64,000 bases of DNA from Coriolopsis trogii (Eukaryota > Basidiomycota > Agaricomycetes > Polyporales > Polyporaceae): positions 124,001 to 188,000 of the forward strand of contig JAHYIO010000033.1 in assembly GCA_020543525.1 (NCBI GenBank). The letters are read 5' to 3'. The position numbers and the translations under genes were made by a program. Position 1 is the stretch's first letter. Each line of letters begins with the position of its first letter. Below the pieces are notes generated by a model. It searched no databases. It worked only from the letters and a program-made list of their open reading frames with translations, and was not told where the DNA came from. Shown one piece after another: positions 23,241-35,271 of this stretch.

Positions 23241-24430
23241 CACGTCCATGGCCAGGCGTCTCGACGTCGTCAGCTGAGCTCTTCGCAACACGTAGTGATT
23301 ATGAACCAAACTACATCCTCGGGCTCTTCTTCCTCACCCACATTCGAGCTCTCTATTCGCGCAGGCTACAGCTCGTCAGTGGACGTCTTGGGCACGGACG
23401 CGGGGAGGCGCGACGGCAGTCTGACTGCGGGCACCTTATCCCGCTCGCTCGCCCCTCTCTCAGCTCCTGTACGCGGTCCGGGGATGGCGGCGGCGAGATC
23501 AGCACTCGCCTGAAAGCACGCGAAAGGTGTCGGGTACTGCGGGGGAACGGCTGCGTGTGCGCGAGGGAGAGTAGGAGGGCGCGCGGCGGGTGACAGGTAG
23601 AAACACTCGGAGTTGGCTCGTCTCCGTCAGTGCTGTTGTCTATGTCGTGTGCTAGCTGTTCCAGGCTCGGTAAGAGGTAGCGAGAGCGATGACGATTGAA
23701 ACCAGGCTGGCAGTAATTGATGTGATCGGGGAGGTGTTGGGGCAAAGAACTGGCCGATGGTCTTCCAGCGCTGTGCCTTCCAGCCCGTCTCGAGAGGGAC
23801 GGTTGCGCACGGACAGGAAGCGCTAGCTTGTGCGATGTACGGGAACTGAGAGGCAGCAGATGTGCCGCCCTGGCTGTACACTGAAGCAGGCGACTAGGAC
23901 ACGACCGATCGGAACTCATGCACTCATGAGCCACTTCGGTAGGCGAAGATGCGCGGTGCTGGGACGATGAGAAGCCTGCGCTCGCTCGCGCAAGGCATGC
24001 ATCCCGTTAATGAAGACGAACCTTCCGAGCTTGTATGCTGGGATATAAAAAACTCGCGGTCCTGGCTCTCGTATGCGGGATCACGAATGTCAGCCAGGTT
24101 GCCCATACACGTGTATATTGTGCTCGCTCTGTCGTCTCGCACTTAGACTATTCTTGATAGGCTGTATACTAGTACGTACCGGGTCTGTCGGATATAGGTG
24201 CGTACAGTTCGCGCTGATTCGCGGGAATGCGCGCGAGGGAGACAGGGCGAGTCAAAGAGGATGAAAGATGGTCGTATGGGCACCAACGGGGCCAGCTTAG
24301 CTTTAGTATGTGTTGAGCTCGCGGCGTTAGTTGTCGTACGTCAACCATGCAAGCAGGCGGCAGTACCACAGCGTAGCCTTGAGATCGAAGAAACCGTTGT
24401 GGGAGTTGCCGTAGTGTGACCCCTGGGGCG
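23240..24430 (-). pseudogene. decayed copy of the hypothetical gene at 54.7-56.6 kb
   Basis: Reading the minus strand gives blocks matching the intact gene: KATLWY-RLLAWLTYD, HTTIFHPLRLALSPSRAFP, ISAN, TDPVR, KLGRFVFINGMHALRE, and near 23.25-23.5 kb SADLAAAIPGPRTGAERGAS with VRLPSRLPASVPKTS. Stops and frameshifts interrupt every block; for instance the stretch after WLTYD ends in a stop, and the YINEMHALRE equivalent is out of frame with the start. Function unknown (see 54738-56604). Confidence 0.75.
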
Positions 24431-24716
24431 AGGAAGAGACATCGTGCACTGGGAATGTCCTATACGTTGACGAACTTCAGACTGGGCTCGTACATGACAA
24501 CACAACCCTTGTGACTTGCGCCTGAACGGGCAGGGACTAGATCTCCGCACTGTCATGGGATCCAGTACAAATCTGGGTCGAAACCACCTATGATAGCCTC
24601 TTCGAATCCTGCTCCTATAACGTCCGAGGAGCTCACCTCTCCCTGAGGGGACATTGTCCATATCCGCAAATCATCACTCTCAGAGAGACCTGCAATACAC
24701 GGACGTCAGACAAACC

Positions 24717-26269
24717 TCACGCGAGGACGTTCTCACCAGTACGCGCACCTTTTCTCAGCCTCACTGCAAGGATGGCAACCAAATAACCCTTTTCATCCAA
24801 CCCGGGGAATCTCCGTCGAGAGTTCTCGAGCAGCACCAGCATCTGGGCCTCCCATCTCCCTACGGATTCTCCCAATGAGTCCTCACTACGACCCTCGAAC
24901 TCTCCCACGAGCTGTGCGATCGTCACTCGCTCGAGGCAGGGAAGGACGCTCTGGTCCAGAATGGCGCGTTCGACGAGCATGTCCTCGTATGGAGGAGCCC
25001 CGCGAGGCGTGCACCCGACGTCAATAGTGATATGTCGTAATTTGACAAGGTCGGTCGTGTCCCTGAAGAACGGTAGCACGACCGCAGCCCCCCCTTGGAG
25101 GATCCTGACAGTGACGCTTGTCAGGTTAGGGAAAGCGATGCATCCGGATGGTGAGTCGGGATCTGTCCGTGGGGTTTGAGAGTCAATGAGATGTTGAAGG
25201 GCGCAGAATGACTTGCGGTGATCAACCCACTGACCGGTGCATGTCATTATGAGTGAGTATTGTGTGACTAGTGTCAGCCGTTCCAGACTTGGCGCGAGAC
25301 GGACTAGCAACACGTATACCCAGCATGAGGACGAGCTCCCCTAGGGACCATGCACGGATCAGTCGGCCTAATGCACATGCCTCAGACAATGTACTAATTG
25401 TCTGTGCGTACTTCGAAGTTTGGCAACTGCAGCTTCAGCCGTGTAATTCTGGGTAGCTTGCTCTGTCCAGGCATCGTTGTCAAGTGAGGCGAAGACCACC
25501 CCGTTCGAAACTGAATGTTGCGCAGAAAGAGCGACGACAGGCTGGGGAGAACCACCAGTATTCTCCTGAACGACGCAAAATTCTCGAACATGACGGCGGA
25601 GAGCTCCAGGTGGCCAAGCCCCGATAAACGAGAGAGGGTACCCAGATACGCTGGAGACACTACCATGACGTCGCGCCATAGGTCCCCCCGCCAGAAACCG
25701 CTGACGAGACGGACGGCTGTGAGATTCGGAAGTCTTACACGTGCGAGGATGATTGGGAACGTGTTGGACACAGGATCCTCTCGCCCGTTCCACCCATACA
25801 TGCCGTCACAAGCGGTGATTGTCTTGATGAGGGGGGCAAGGTGCGGATATGTGGAAAGTGCCAAGGCCAGACGCCTCAGTGCCTCCCTGGGACGCCTACA
25901 TTGGCCCAGTTCTCCCCCTGCATCGACCTCGCTTTCGACGTCGTCGATGTGGATGCACCAGTAGAGCACGACCTGGCTCCGGGCAAGCAGCGCCCGACAT
26001 GTGAGCGCACAGCTGCGCAATGTCTTGTCGACGATGCGCCGTTCCGAAATATCCTTGCAGTGGTCCAGGCGACACGGTGTATGACCTGAGGAGTGCAGAG
26101 CGTCAATAATGTGCTCCATGACCTCCAATGGTATTTTGCACTGTGGAGACAGAGCTCATACGTGAGGGTGCGGGCCAACACGCAGTCAGGGGAGACGTAC
26201 CGTGGCATTGAGCCCAGAACATTGTACATTGCTTTTATTCTGAGGTGTTACGCGTTCAGTAAGTTCCAT
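24717..26269 (-). CDS. F-box-like/LRR protein, copy B
   Basis: Four exons: 26269-26201, 26140-25412, 25340-25235 and 25162-24717, in frame for 449 aa. The start MELTERVTPQNKSNV is followed after a 60-nt intron by IPLEVMEHIIDALHSSGHTP, CALTCRALLARSQVVLYW and leucine-rich segments (LGHLELSAVMFENFASFRRI). It is a paralogue of copy A with the same exon plan. Such proteins serve as adaptors that bring targets to SCF ubiquitin ligases; the target is unknown. It lies directly downstream of two intact GH32 genes on the same strand. Confidence 0.8.
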
Positions 26270-26501
26270 GGTTGGCGACGGAGGTGTAAAGCAGAGCGTT
26301 GAAATGGATAGGGTGAGGCAGAAGCGCCCTGGTACTCGGATTCCCACTCTCGCGTACTCACGTGTTGTATTGTACTTACCCAACACCGTTGTGATGGAGA
26401 TAACGGCGCGACAATGGCATTGTATACGACTCCCAGTCCACATCAAGCGGGTGATCGCAGCAAACGTGCAATTCCAGACTCGCAATGCACATCCTTCGCC
26501 A

Positions 26502-28252
26502 CTAAGCATCCTCCCAGCCACTCCGCAAGGCATGCACCGCAACGCTCGCAGACACACCCTCCGGAAGACCAGCAGCGGACACCTCGACCAATGTTAGATG
26601 CTGCGTCGCAAAGAACGTCGCCGTCGCGGTGTTCACCCCACCGTTGACAAATACCTCGATGATGCTCCTGTCGATCACAACTGCGAGCGTCCACATCCCG
26701 TCCGGGCGAGGCAGAACCGCGGTCGAGAACGAGGGCGTGAAGTTCGGGTCGCTGAACCCGTGCGTGTTCCCGCGGTCAAGGAAGGCAGAAGTGTTCGCCC
26801 CGAACGCGATACCGCCCGAGACGGACTCGCCAGAGTCAGCGCTGAAGAAGGTGAAGTTCAACGCAGCGCTGGGCGGAGCTGTGCCCGCCTGCAGGCCGGT
26901 GACGTTCGCTTCCAGGTAGACCGCGTTGCTCGCGACTTGCGCGTAATCAACGATGAAGGTGTCGTTCCCCAAGCTCTTGGCCACCCGGACCCCGAGCACT
27001 GGAGTGAAGTCTGCAGGTGTCGAGACGAGTGCAAACCGCTCCGGGCCCGACACCGGGGTGAGGAACGTGCGGCGCGGGAGGGACATGCTGCTGCGCCAGC
27101 CCTCAGAAGCGGTGGGCAGTGACCCGGCATACTGTATGTTCGACGCCCACGACAGTCCGAGAGCGTCTGCGCCAGGAGGGAGCTCGGAGTAGAACTGCCC
27201 TGCGTAGCTGTCTTTTCCGAAATCTGTCAGACGTGCGGGGCTGTCCACGTCTGTGGGCATGAAGTGGGTGCCGTTGAAGGTGCCGGTGAAGTAGACAATA
27301 GCGGAGCCGCCTTGAGGCGCCCGGGGGTTGGAACCGGTGCTGATGGTGAGTAGGTACACGTCTATCTCCTCGTTCGCAGTTGCGTCCTGCGTAGAGGCAG
27401 TCTGGATGGGATCAAGATCGTGGACGGGGATGTGGATGAGGTTGGGGCATTCGCATGAGAGGCCCTGAAGGTCGCCGTGTGTGAAGTTAGAGGCTTGAGT
27501 CCATGCCTTCAGATCAGGAGACGTGTAGAACAAAATGGTGGCCTGCGCTGTAAGCGACACGGTCAACACCCAGCGCTGAGTGTCTCCATGCCAGAAGACC
27601 TTGGGATCACGGAAGTCCCTGTTATTGAGATCGATAACGGGATTCTCGGCAAAGCGCGTGAACGTGAAGCCACCATCGGTTGAGTACGCGATCTCCTGCA
27701 CCTGAGCCGTTGGAGTGTTGAGAGTGTACACCGCGACGACACCGTTCTTCTGGTTCGGGAAGAAGCCTGACGTGTTGTTCACATCTATAACAGCAGAGCC
27801 ACTGTAAACCTGAGTGTCGGACGTAGGCGGATATATGGCTATGGGCTGGTTTGTCCAATGGTAGAGGTCGTGGCTGGTTGCATGTCCCCAGTGCTGGTTG
27901 CCGCCATTTAGTCCCGTAGGATTGACTGATGAACCAAGCTTCAGGCCGAGTGCAAGGGTATCGAGACAGCACTCACATTGATAGTAGAGATGGTAAATTC
28001 CTTCGGGGTCGAGGAACAAACCGTTAGGGTCGTTCATGAAGTGCTGATAGTACGTCACTTATAGATGCGCTTCACAGAACGATCCACACTTACGTCCGGG
28101 GGTGAAAAGTGCACTTGGGGTCTATACATGCCCGTGTAGTTCGCCTCGTTGGCTGATAGAGCGACCGTGCCTGTAGGCTGGACGAGACTGAAGACCCGAG
28201 CATACGTGGTAGTCGCGAGCGCGAGAAGAACTATGGAAGCGAATCTGCACAT
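26502..28252 (-). CDS. secreted GH32 fructan hydrolase (exo-inulinase/levanase/invertase type) 1
   Basis: Exons 28252-28094, 28043-27977 and 27925-26502 encode 549 aa. Residues 1-18 form a signal peptide (MCRFASIVLLALATTTYA). The three GH32 signatures are all present: the nucleophile motif MNDPNG (Asp58), the stabiliser FRDPK (Asp182) and the acid/base Glu in CECP (Glu234). The C-terminal beta-sandwich carries [12 protein letters not shown]. Family members release terminal fructose from inulin, levan or sucrose outside the cell; which substrate is preferred cannot be told. Many N-glycosylation sequons are visible. The start was chosen because it gives the signal peptide and an in-frame 50-nt first intron. 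Confidence 0.93.
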
Positions 28253-28933
28253 CCTGGACCTCTGGCAAGGAGGAAGTACGGTGATACGGGACTGTACCGG
28301 CGGAAAGCACTCAATATATGGTTGGAGGAAGCCGGGAGCATCAGGCATCATCAGATGACCGTGCCCATCTGCCAGACATCCTCAGAAGTTAGCTTCGGAG
28401 GCACTGCCGCACTTGCGTTCATTGGAGCGCACCTTTTAAACATCAAACCGTACGCGAAGGCTGCTCGAAATCTCGTGGTCCAGGTGCCGTGTGGACTTAT
28501 GGAGTCACCAGGACAGAATTGCTGGCACTATCCACCGGCTCTACCGTTTGACGTTTACATGACCACGTTATATTCCTCTACGGCCTTGCCCTCGCTTCTA
28601 CAGCAACGAGCGTATGTGCCGCGTTAATAGAGCCGGTTGTTCTAGTCTGTATCCGTACTGATATACCTCTGCCCTCGTCATGAAAGGCGTTATGACACAC
28701 ATCCGTGACATAATCCGGCGTTTGCCAGATTTCTCGAGTGCAAGCAATCATTATATGTCCGCCACGCACCTTACTCTGAGCACAATCGCGGGCACCGTTG
28801 AAGCACAGCGTATCGTTCTATCGCTATCGGAATGAGGTGGCCAGACGGAAACATAGTTGGCAAGACTTCTGAAAGGGAAGAGGCTGCAGCAACGGAACGA
28901 GGAACATGATAGCAATACGTACTGTCTAATTCG

Positions 28934-30646
28934 TCACTCCTTGCCTGCGACATCCTCCCAGCCACTCTGAAGTACATGCACCGCGACACTCGCAGAGACA
29001 CCATCGGGTATACCAGCGGCCGTTACTTCGAGCACCGTCAGCGCCTGCGTCGCAAAGAACGTGGCCGTCGCGCTGTGCACCCCGCCGTTCACGAAAACTT
29101 CAAGGACGCTCCTGTCGATGATGACCGCAAGCGACCATGCCCCGTCGTCACGAGGCAGAACGTCTGTCGAGAACTTGTCCGTGAAGAACGGGTCGTCAAA
29201 CCCGAGCGTGCGCCCGCGGTTGAGGAAGAATGTCCCACTTCCGAACATGTACCCTCCCGAGAGCGACTCGCCCGAGTCCGCGCTCCTGAAAGTGAAGCTG
29301 AGCGTCGCGTCCGGCGCCACTGCCGGCAGACCCGTCACGTTGACCTCGAGGTAGATAGCGTTGCTCGCGACGTCCGCATAGTCCACTACGAGCGAGTCGT
29401 CCCCCAAGGTATCGCGAGCGGCGAGCGGCGCCCCAAGCACGGGCGCGAGGTCCACCGGGGTGGAGACAAGAGTCCACCCCACGCGAGGGAGCTGCGTGAG
29501 GAAGGAGCGACGCGGGAGAGACATGGCGCTGCGCCAGCCTTCCCTGTCCGTGGGCACGGTTTGCGCGTATTGCCAATTCGACGCCCATCCAATCGCGAGC
29601 GCGTCCGCGCTGTCCGGGAGCCCGTAGAAGAACTGTGCGGCGTAGTTGTCTTTTGCGAAGTCGGTGAGGCGGGTGGCGCCGTCAATAGGAGTGAAGTGCG
29701 TGCCGTTGAAGGTACCGGGGAAGTACTCCGTCGCGGACCCGCCCAGGGGCGCTCCGGGGTTGATGCTAATGGTGAGGACATACAAGTACTCCTCAACGGG
29801 CTGCTGGACCGAAGAGGACGCGATGCTCGTGAGGTCGCGGACGGGCATGCGAACGAGGTTTGGGCACTCGTATTGGAGACCGAGGAGCCCATGATTAGAG
29901 AAGTTGGACGCGTGCGTCCATTGCTTCAAATCGGGAGACGTGTAGAACCCGATGACGAATTCTTGGGAGAATGCGACGACCATGACCCAGCGTTGGGTCT
30001 CCGCGTGCCAAATGACTTTGGGGTCACGGAACTGTGTCGAGTTGATGTCGATGACGGGGTTGCCGTCGTAGCGCGTGAACGTGTAACCACCGTCAGTAGA
30101 GTATGCAATCTCCTGCACCTGAGCCATCGGGGTGTTGAGGGTGTAAATGGCAACGACGCCATTTGTCTGGTCTGGGAAAAACCCGGAGGTGTTGTTCACG
30201 TCAACAACGGCGGACCCGCTGAACACCTGCGAGTAGTCGGTGGGCGGGGAGATCGCTATCGGCTGGTCCGCCCAGTGGTAGAGGTCTTGACTGGTTGCAT
30301 GACCCCAGTGTTGATTGCCGGCCACAAGACCCGTGGGGTTATCTGACAAGGCCTTGTTGTTGCTGAGACTCAGTAATCGTATATGGAATACGCACATTGG
30401 TAGTATAGATGATACGTTCCTTCAGCGTCAACGAATAAACCATTGGGATCGTTCATAAAGTTCTACGTTGGCAGGTAAATCTCTGCACTCCAGTGCCGGG
30501 AGTCAACTTACTTGGAGCGGCGAGTAGTGTATCTGCGGTCTGTACAAACCAGTCCGATTCGCCGCGACTTGGTTCGACGAAGTAGACCCGGAAACTGGCA
30601 ACAGGCACGCTAGGGCGAAATAGAACATATAGACGCATTTGAGCAT
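28934..30646 (-). CDS. secreted GH32 fructan hydrolase 2
   Basis: Exons 30646-30512, 30462-30396 and 30342-28934 encode 536 aa. A signal peptide ([20 protein letters not shown]) is followed by [15 protein letters not shown] (Asp50), FRDPK (Asp174) and YECP (Glu226), and the C-terminal sandwich with [12 protein letters not shown]. Exon 2 is 67 nt, as in GH32 gene 1, and both introns fall at the same positions, so the two are tandem duplicates about 680 bp apart on the same strand. They differ enough to suggest an old duplication. Expected role: extracellular hydrolysis of fructans or sucrose. Confidence 0.93.
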
Positions 30647-31398
30647 GGTCGAAGCGGTCAGGATACAAGAGACAGCTGCTCAACAGCATCCACGTCGATG
30701 ACGACTACTTTCCAGACGGCCCGGGGGTACTATGGGAGTGACTCGCGAGCCGGGTCACAAGTTGACCTCGTGGCTGCATGATGTAGCCCGCGACGTTCGG
30801 GTTCATCGTACGCACAGCCGGCGACGCAGTCCAAACATGTCCAGCAGGAGTCCGCAACATCCTGCCATTGACAATGTTTTTTATTTTTGAAAGCGCGGCA
30901 AACCATGGCGCAGAGCACGACGGAAGATTGTACTATACGCATACACATATCACTAGAGACTTGGATGTACTCACCTGCCAGCATTCCTTGTCCCTCGCTC
31001 TCTTGCAAATCAGCATGTACTTATCATGAGTACCAGAGGGACGATCCGAGAGTGCCAAACGAAGTTTCGTCCACACTCACTTCCGCCGACGAGCCTCTCT
31101 GCCAATTCTGGCTTTGTTGTCGTTCCCAGTCTCCATAGCCCCTGCGGTGATATCGACAAGCATGAGAGAGTAAGATGTAGCGAAGTGAGAAATTGAATGT
31201 ATGCGCGAGTGAGCGCAGCAAGCAGAGTTGGGCGCAGCAGAGAAACGCACAGCAGGCGCACAGCCCGTGCCCCGTCTTGTACCTCTCCGCCGTCATGCAT
31301 TCCACCACATTTCTGCTCCTTCCGCCAGACTCGCCACTTTTCGAACCAAGGACGTTGCAGCTGCAGAAGTCAACGAAACATCTGAAGAGCGAGATAGC

Positions 31399-33306
31399 AT
31401 GAGCCTGGATCAAAACCTCTTCACCCTCAACCTTACGACTCGTGCGGACGATCGCAACGTGGTCGACTTGGTCGATCCAAAGGGCGTCACTCATTATACC
31501 AAGGTACGGGTACCCGCAAACGAGTACAAGATTGAGGTCTACGGTGCGTATGCCTGGCACATCTGGATCGAAAGCGCAAGCGGATGGGCCTGATGTCATG
31601 ACCCGTACCACAGATCCGTTATCCGGAAGTATCCTCGCCACCATAACCGCACCAACTGCGACAAGCAAGCAGAAGACTGTGCAACTATACAATCCGGACA
31701 TCATTGTTGAGCTCAAGTACACGGGCACGCTCACGTTCAAATGGGGCTTCAAATGGGAAGAGTGCGTCTGTCTTGATCATCTCCGCGCGTACCGAACAGT
31801 CCTAATCGCCGTGCAGTCACGAATTTGAGTGGAAACGAGAAGAATGCTACATCATCCGCAAACCCGACCCTTCAGTTCTAGTCGCGGTCACGAAGGAGCC
31901 CCCAGGGAGGTTGCAAACAAGGGCGGTGCAGATATTAGACTATAACCTTACACGGTACGTCCCATGGCAGTTGCTACACGACTAAGCTCGTCTGACCGCC
32001 TGCGACAGCTTCGACATCCAGGATCGCAAAGGTCTTGAAATCGTCATCCTCGCCGCCCTTCTCTCTTTCCAAGACCTCAATGAGACCTATCACACACCCC
32101 GCGATGGCAACACGCCTACGACGACGCCTCCCGCATATTCCCCTACTCCAGTACCGACTGTTCCTATACAACCACCCGCAGTACCGCCAAGACCGGAGCC
32201 GCGGACGGGTGTCGAGCGCGTGGCGGAGATGCACGCCGTGCGTACTGCGCAAGGCGAGGGCGACGCGAACGAAATTGAAGTCGGGGAGGAATGCAGTGTT
32301 GATGATTACGCGCAGTACGCCGAACGACTGCTCAACGTGAGTGGTTTCGATCGCCGATCTCGTCGTCCAGACATTGAACCGTGACTGTCGTAACAGGACG
32401 AGGCTATGCTTTTCGTGTCGGTGCGATCTGCGTCTGCCGCTCAGGTGCCGAAGGTGCTGCGGGTAGTCGAAGAGACGAAACGACTGCGACACAAGTCAGG
32501 TAAGTCGCGCTGATACACGGTGCGCTGCGCATATAGTCTTCATCTGGGCATTTCTAGGTATTGCAGAAGATGAGGAACTGCATCAGTATGTCATCTACGA
32601 CACAGAGAAGGCTGCGGCTTCGCGAAAAGGTCCCAGACGCATCAACCTCAATGACCCAGACCCCAAGAGGGACAAGGGGAAGGACAAGGACGACAAGTAT
32701 ATCCCTCCCACGAGCTTGACTGTGCACCTTAGCAAGATCGACATGCCGGAGTTACGCCCGAAGGCGAACCTCGCGAACATGCGTCGTCCTTCGGGCTCTG
32801 GCTCTCCTGAGGGCCCGCAAGCCGAGATGTCGGACAAGGAGCGGCGGCGCCTGGAGAAAGAGGCTAAGAAGGCAGAGAAGGAGAGCAAGAAGAAGGATAA
32901 GAAGAAAGACAAGGACCCGCAGAAGGACTATGCCCATGCGCCCCCTCCCCCCGTCCCTAACAAGCTCTCGCGACCCCCTCCGTCCGGGCACCATTCCTCC
33001 CCGTCGTTCAGTGGTTATCACACCCCTGCACACATGGTGCATCCGCACCAGCCCTCCCCGTCGCCCTCGCAGTTGAACAACCCCGGGATCTATGCCGCGC
33101 CCCCACCATCTATGCGCGCACGACCCGTATCGATGGCATTCCCCATGCCCTTTGCTTCCTCTTCGCCTCCCGCCGGGGCGAATGTGGGATACCTGTCTTC
33201 ACCCACGCAGTCCGGGCGGCCGACATCAATCTACCAGTCGACGAACCAGAGCTCGAGCGGGAAGGGGCCGGTCTCGGCATTACTCGACATGTGGTCAAAG
33301 CACTAA
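31399..33306 (+). CDS. uncharacterised fungal protein with Lys-rich and Pro-rich tail
   Basis: Six exons (31399-31543, 31614-31761, 31817-31954, 32009-32336, 32397-32499, 32558-33306) give 536 aa. The N-terminal 190 residues look like a folded beta-rich domain (LFTLNLTTRADDRNVVDLVD, YKIEVYDPLSGSILATI, LKYTGTLTFKWGFKWE, CYIIRKPDPSVLVAV), which resembles the tubby/LURP-one-like folds of fungal DUF proteins, but I cannot fix the family. Next comes a Pro/Thr linker, an alternating Lys/Glu segment near 380-400 (RRRLEKEAKKAEKESKKKDK) that is probably helical and charged, and a Pro/Ser-rich tail ending LLDMWSKH. No signal peptide or membrane segment. A conserved intracellular protein of unknown function. 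Confidence 0.8.
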
Positions 33307-35271
33307 GGTTTAGACGCGAGGCTATCGCGAGTGTATTCATACCCACTTTGTGCGCGTGTGTTGGAGTATGTGTCGGTACGTACAAGTCTGGCGCTGCTTC
33401 TGCATCTGTTGAACACCGTTGTGCTAACGGCCATTCTCGCGCAGCCCGTGCATTCATTGCTTGTGACAGGAGACGCGCACATGAATGGGCGGGATTGGAA
33501 CGGACGATTGTTTTGTATGTGCTATAAGTAGGTTGGCATCGCTTATTCTATTGCTCAGATCTGCAGCTGCGAGGAAGATCTCTGTGCCTCGAGCGGCCAA
33601 TTGTGCGCAACAGATTGAGGGCATTGGGTGCGCGTACGTCTGATCCCTGAAGCCATGCATGTCGTGGACGAAGTCGGGTCTGGAGTCCCGGCGAGCTCCT
33701 GTCGGCCCTGACGACCGCTCATGCCAATGAGGAAGAAAGCAGTACTCTCGAGGCTATAAGTCCTCAGACCTAGAGAGTCATGTATGATCATGTATTCATG
33801 TAGTCAGTACGCGGTCTTGCAACTGGTCGTAATGGCCTCGTCGCGCAGGTTACCTGCAGTAAGTGGAGCTTCTTTCGCTTCTGATCGTATATCGGTGGTT
33901 TCCTGACATCTGTACTTGTGCTCGTACATGACAGTCGATAGGAGACAGCGATTGCGTTGGTATTTTCAGAATACGTTGCGGTGAGTGTTCACCTTGCATC
34001 ATCTACATGCATGATACATACGATCTGATCTACGTGTATGTTTACTGCCCCGCAACATGATGAAGGCACGGCATCGGCACCCATCGCCCTCTATTCAGGA
34101 TTAACTTTGAGGCACGCAATATCGCCCGTAATGACAGTTTCCCATTACGTGTCATGATCGCAGTTGCCCAGAGGTTCCTGTATCGGGTTTGCCGCCGCTG
34201 AGTCCACGACAGATTCAGATACAGTCCACTAGCCATGGCACGTCTCCGAACATGATGCATGACCCAATGACCCACGGCCGGGCAACATTGAACGCACTGC
34301 CATGTACGCACCCCTGACTGAGGTCGCGCCTTGGATGGGCTGAATGCCTGTCAGCGCCCACCGAGCAAATATCGCGCATTTCCCTCACCCCTCCTCGTGG
34401 TCAGATCCGGGTGTGGACAGTTCACAACGTTTGTGCTCCCAGCATCACCGCTGGGTCCGGCTTCGCTGTCCTGGGCGCCGCCGGCGTGTGTTGGCAACAT
34501 GGCAAATGTATTGATCATGAGTTCGGAAAACTGTACAGCCCCGTATCCGGACTCAGGAGGCTTTCTTCGGAGGTTGACACATTCTGCCATGCTGTCGGTT
34601 TACCTCCAGTACCGTTGCTCCAGGCTATTGGGTACAAGGGAGGTGTTCCAGCGACTCTCAACGCGCCATCCACCCACTCTGCCACGAGGATGAAATTAGC
34701 CGTTGGCCTCCCAACGATCCCCGCCCGAGGTGAACGTTTCCGGGCGACGAAGACGGTGAGTGTTTACGAGTGGGGCAGTACAGGAGCATCTCTGTACTTG
34801 GCTACAATCAGCGCATACGGATCAAGGGGGCCACAGGCGCACGAGGGCCCGCCGCGATCGGTTATCTGGCTGTGGGCAAGAGCGCCGAATCTGTTGAGCT
34901 GGGCGGGCTGAAACGCATGACCAAACGCGGCGTATGATATCCTCGACCTCTGTCCAATCGCTGGGCACAAACCGCTCCCTGAGCCATTCGGGGCCTGCAG
35001 GCCATCGCCCATCAAGCGCATCACAGCCGGGCGCGGCATTGCCTATGGAGATGCCGGAAAGGAGGACGAGTCGTATATAAGCCTTGATCCCCCTCCTCGT
35101 TCCTCATTCCACTTCTTCCCTTGTTCCTTTTTTCTTCGTCTCTCAGCCTTTTGCGATCCGTGATCGCCTGTAGTGTCCATCGACTTCAGCACTTGTGACT
35201 GTGACCGGGCGTCCGCCATCAAGCAACCCACTCTCCTTCCAGCGTAGATCGCCTAATTACGACCAGACAAC
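33307..35271. other. no gene recognised
   Basis: Several frames of 70-170 codons are open on the plus strand (34331-34911), but none shows a known motif, a signal peptide or matching splice sites. The last 150 bases, rich in C and T, look like the promoter and 5' UTR of the CBM19 gene. No RNA gene was found. Confidence 0.4.

Noticed and set aside
26598..27122. 174-codon open frame on the plus strand
   Set aside because: Antisense shadow of GH32-1, with the same Arg-rich composition as the frame opposite GH32-2.
28976..30346. 456-codon open frame on the plus strand
   Set aside because: It lies antisense to the last exon of GH32-2, in a GC-rich region that leaves few stops; composition is Arg/Glu-heavy and no motif is seen.
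30730..31008. Short Cys-rich frame on the minus strand (SCWTCLDCVAGCAYDEP)
   Set aside because: Looks like a small secreted protein at first, but there is no signal peptide and no upstream exon that fits.
31024..31752. 242-codon minus-strand frame
   Set aside because: Overlaps exons 1-2 of the well-supported plus-strand gene at 31399 and shows no domain.
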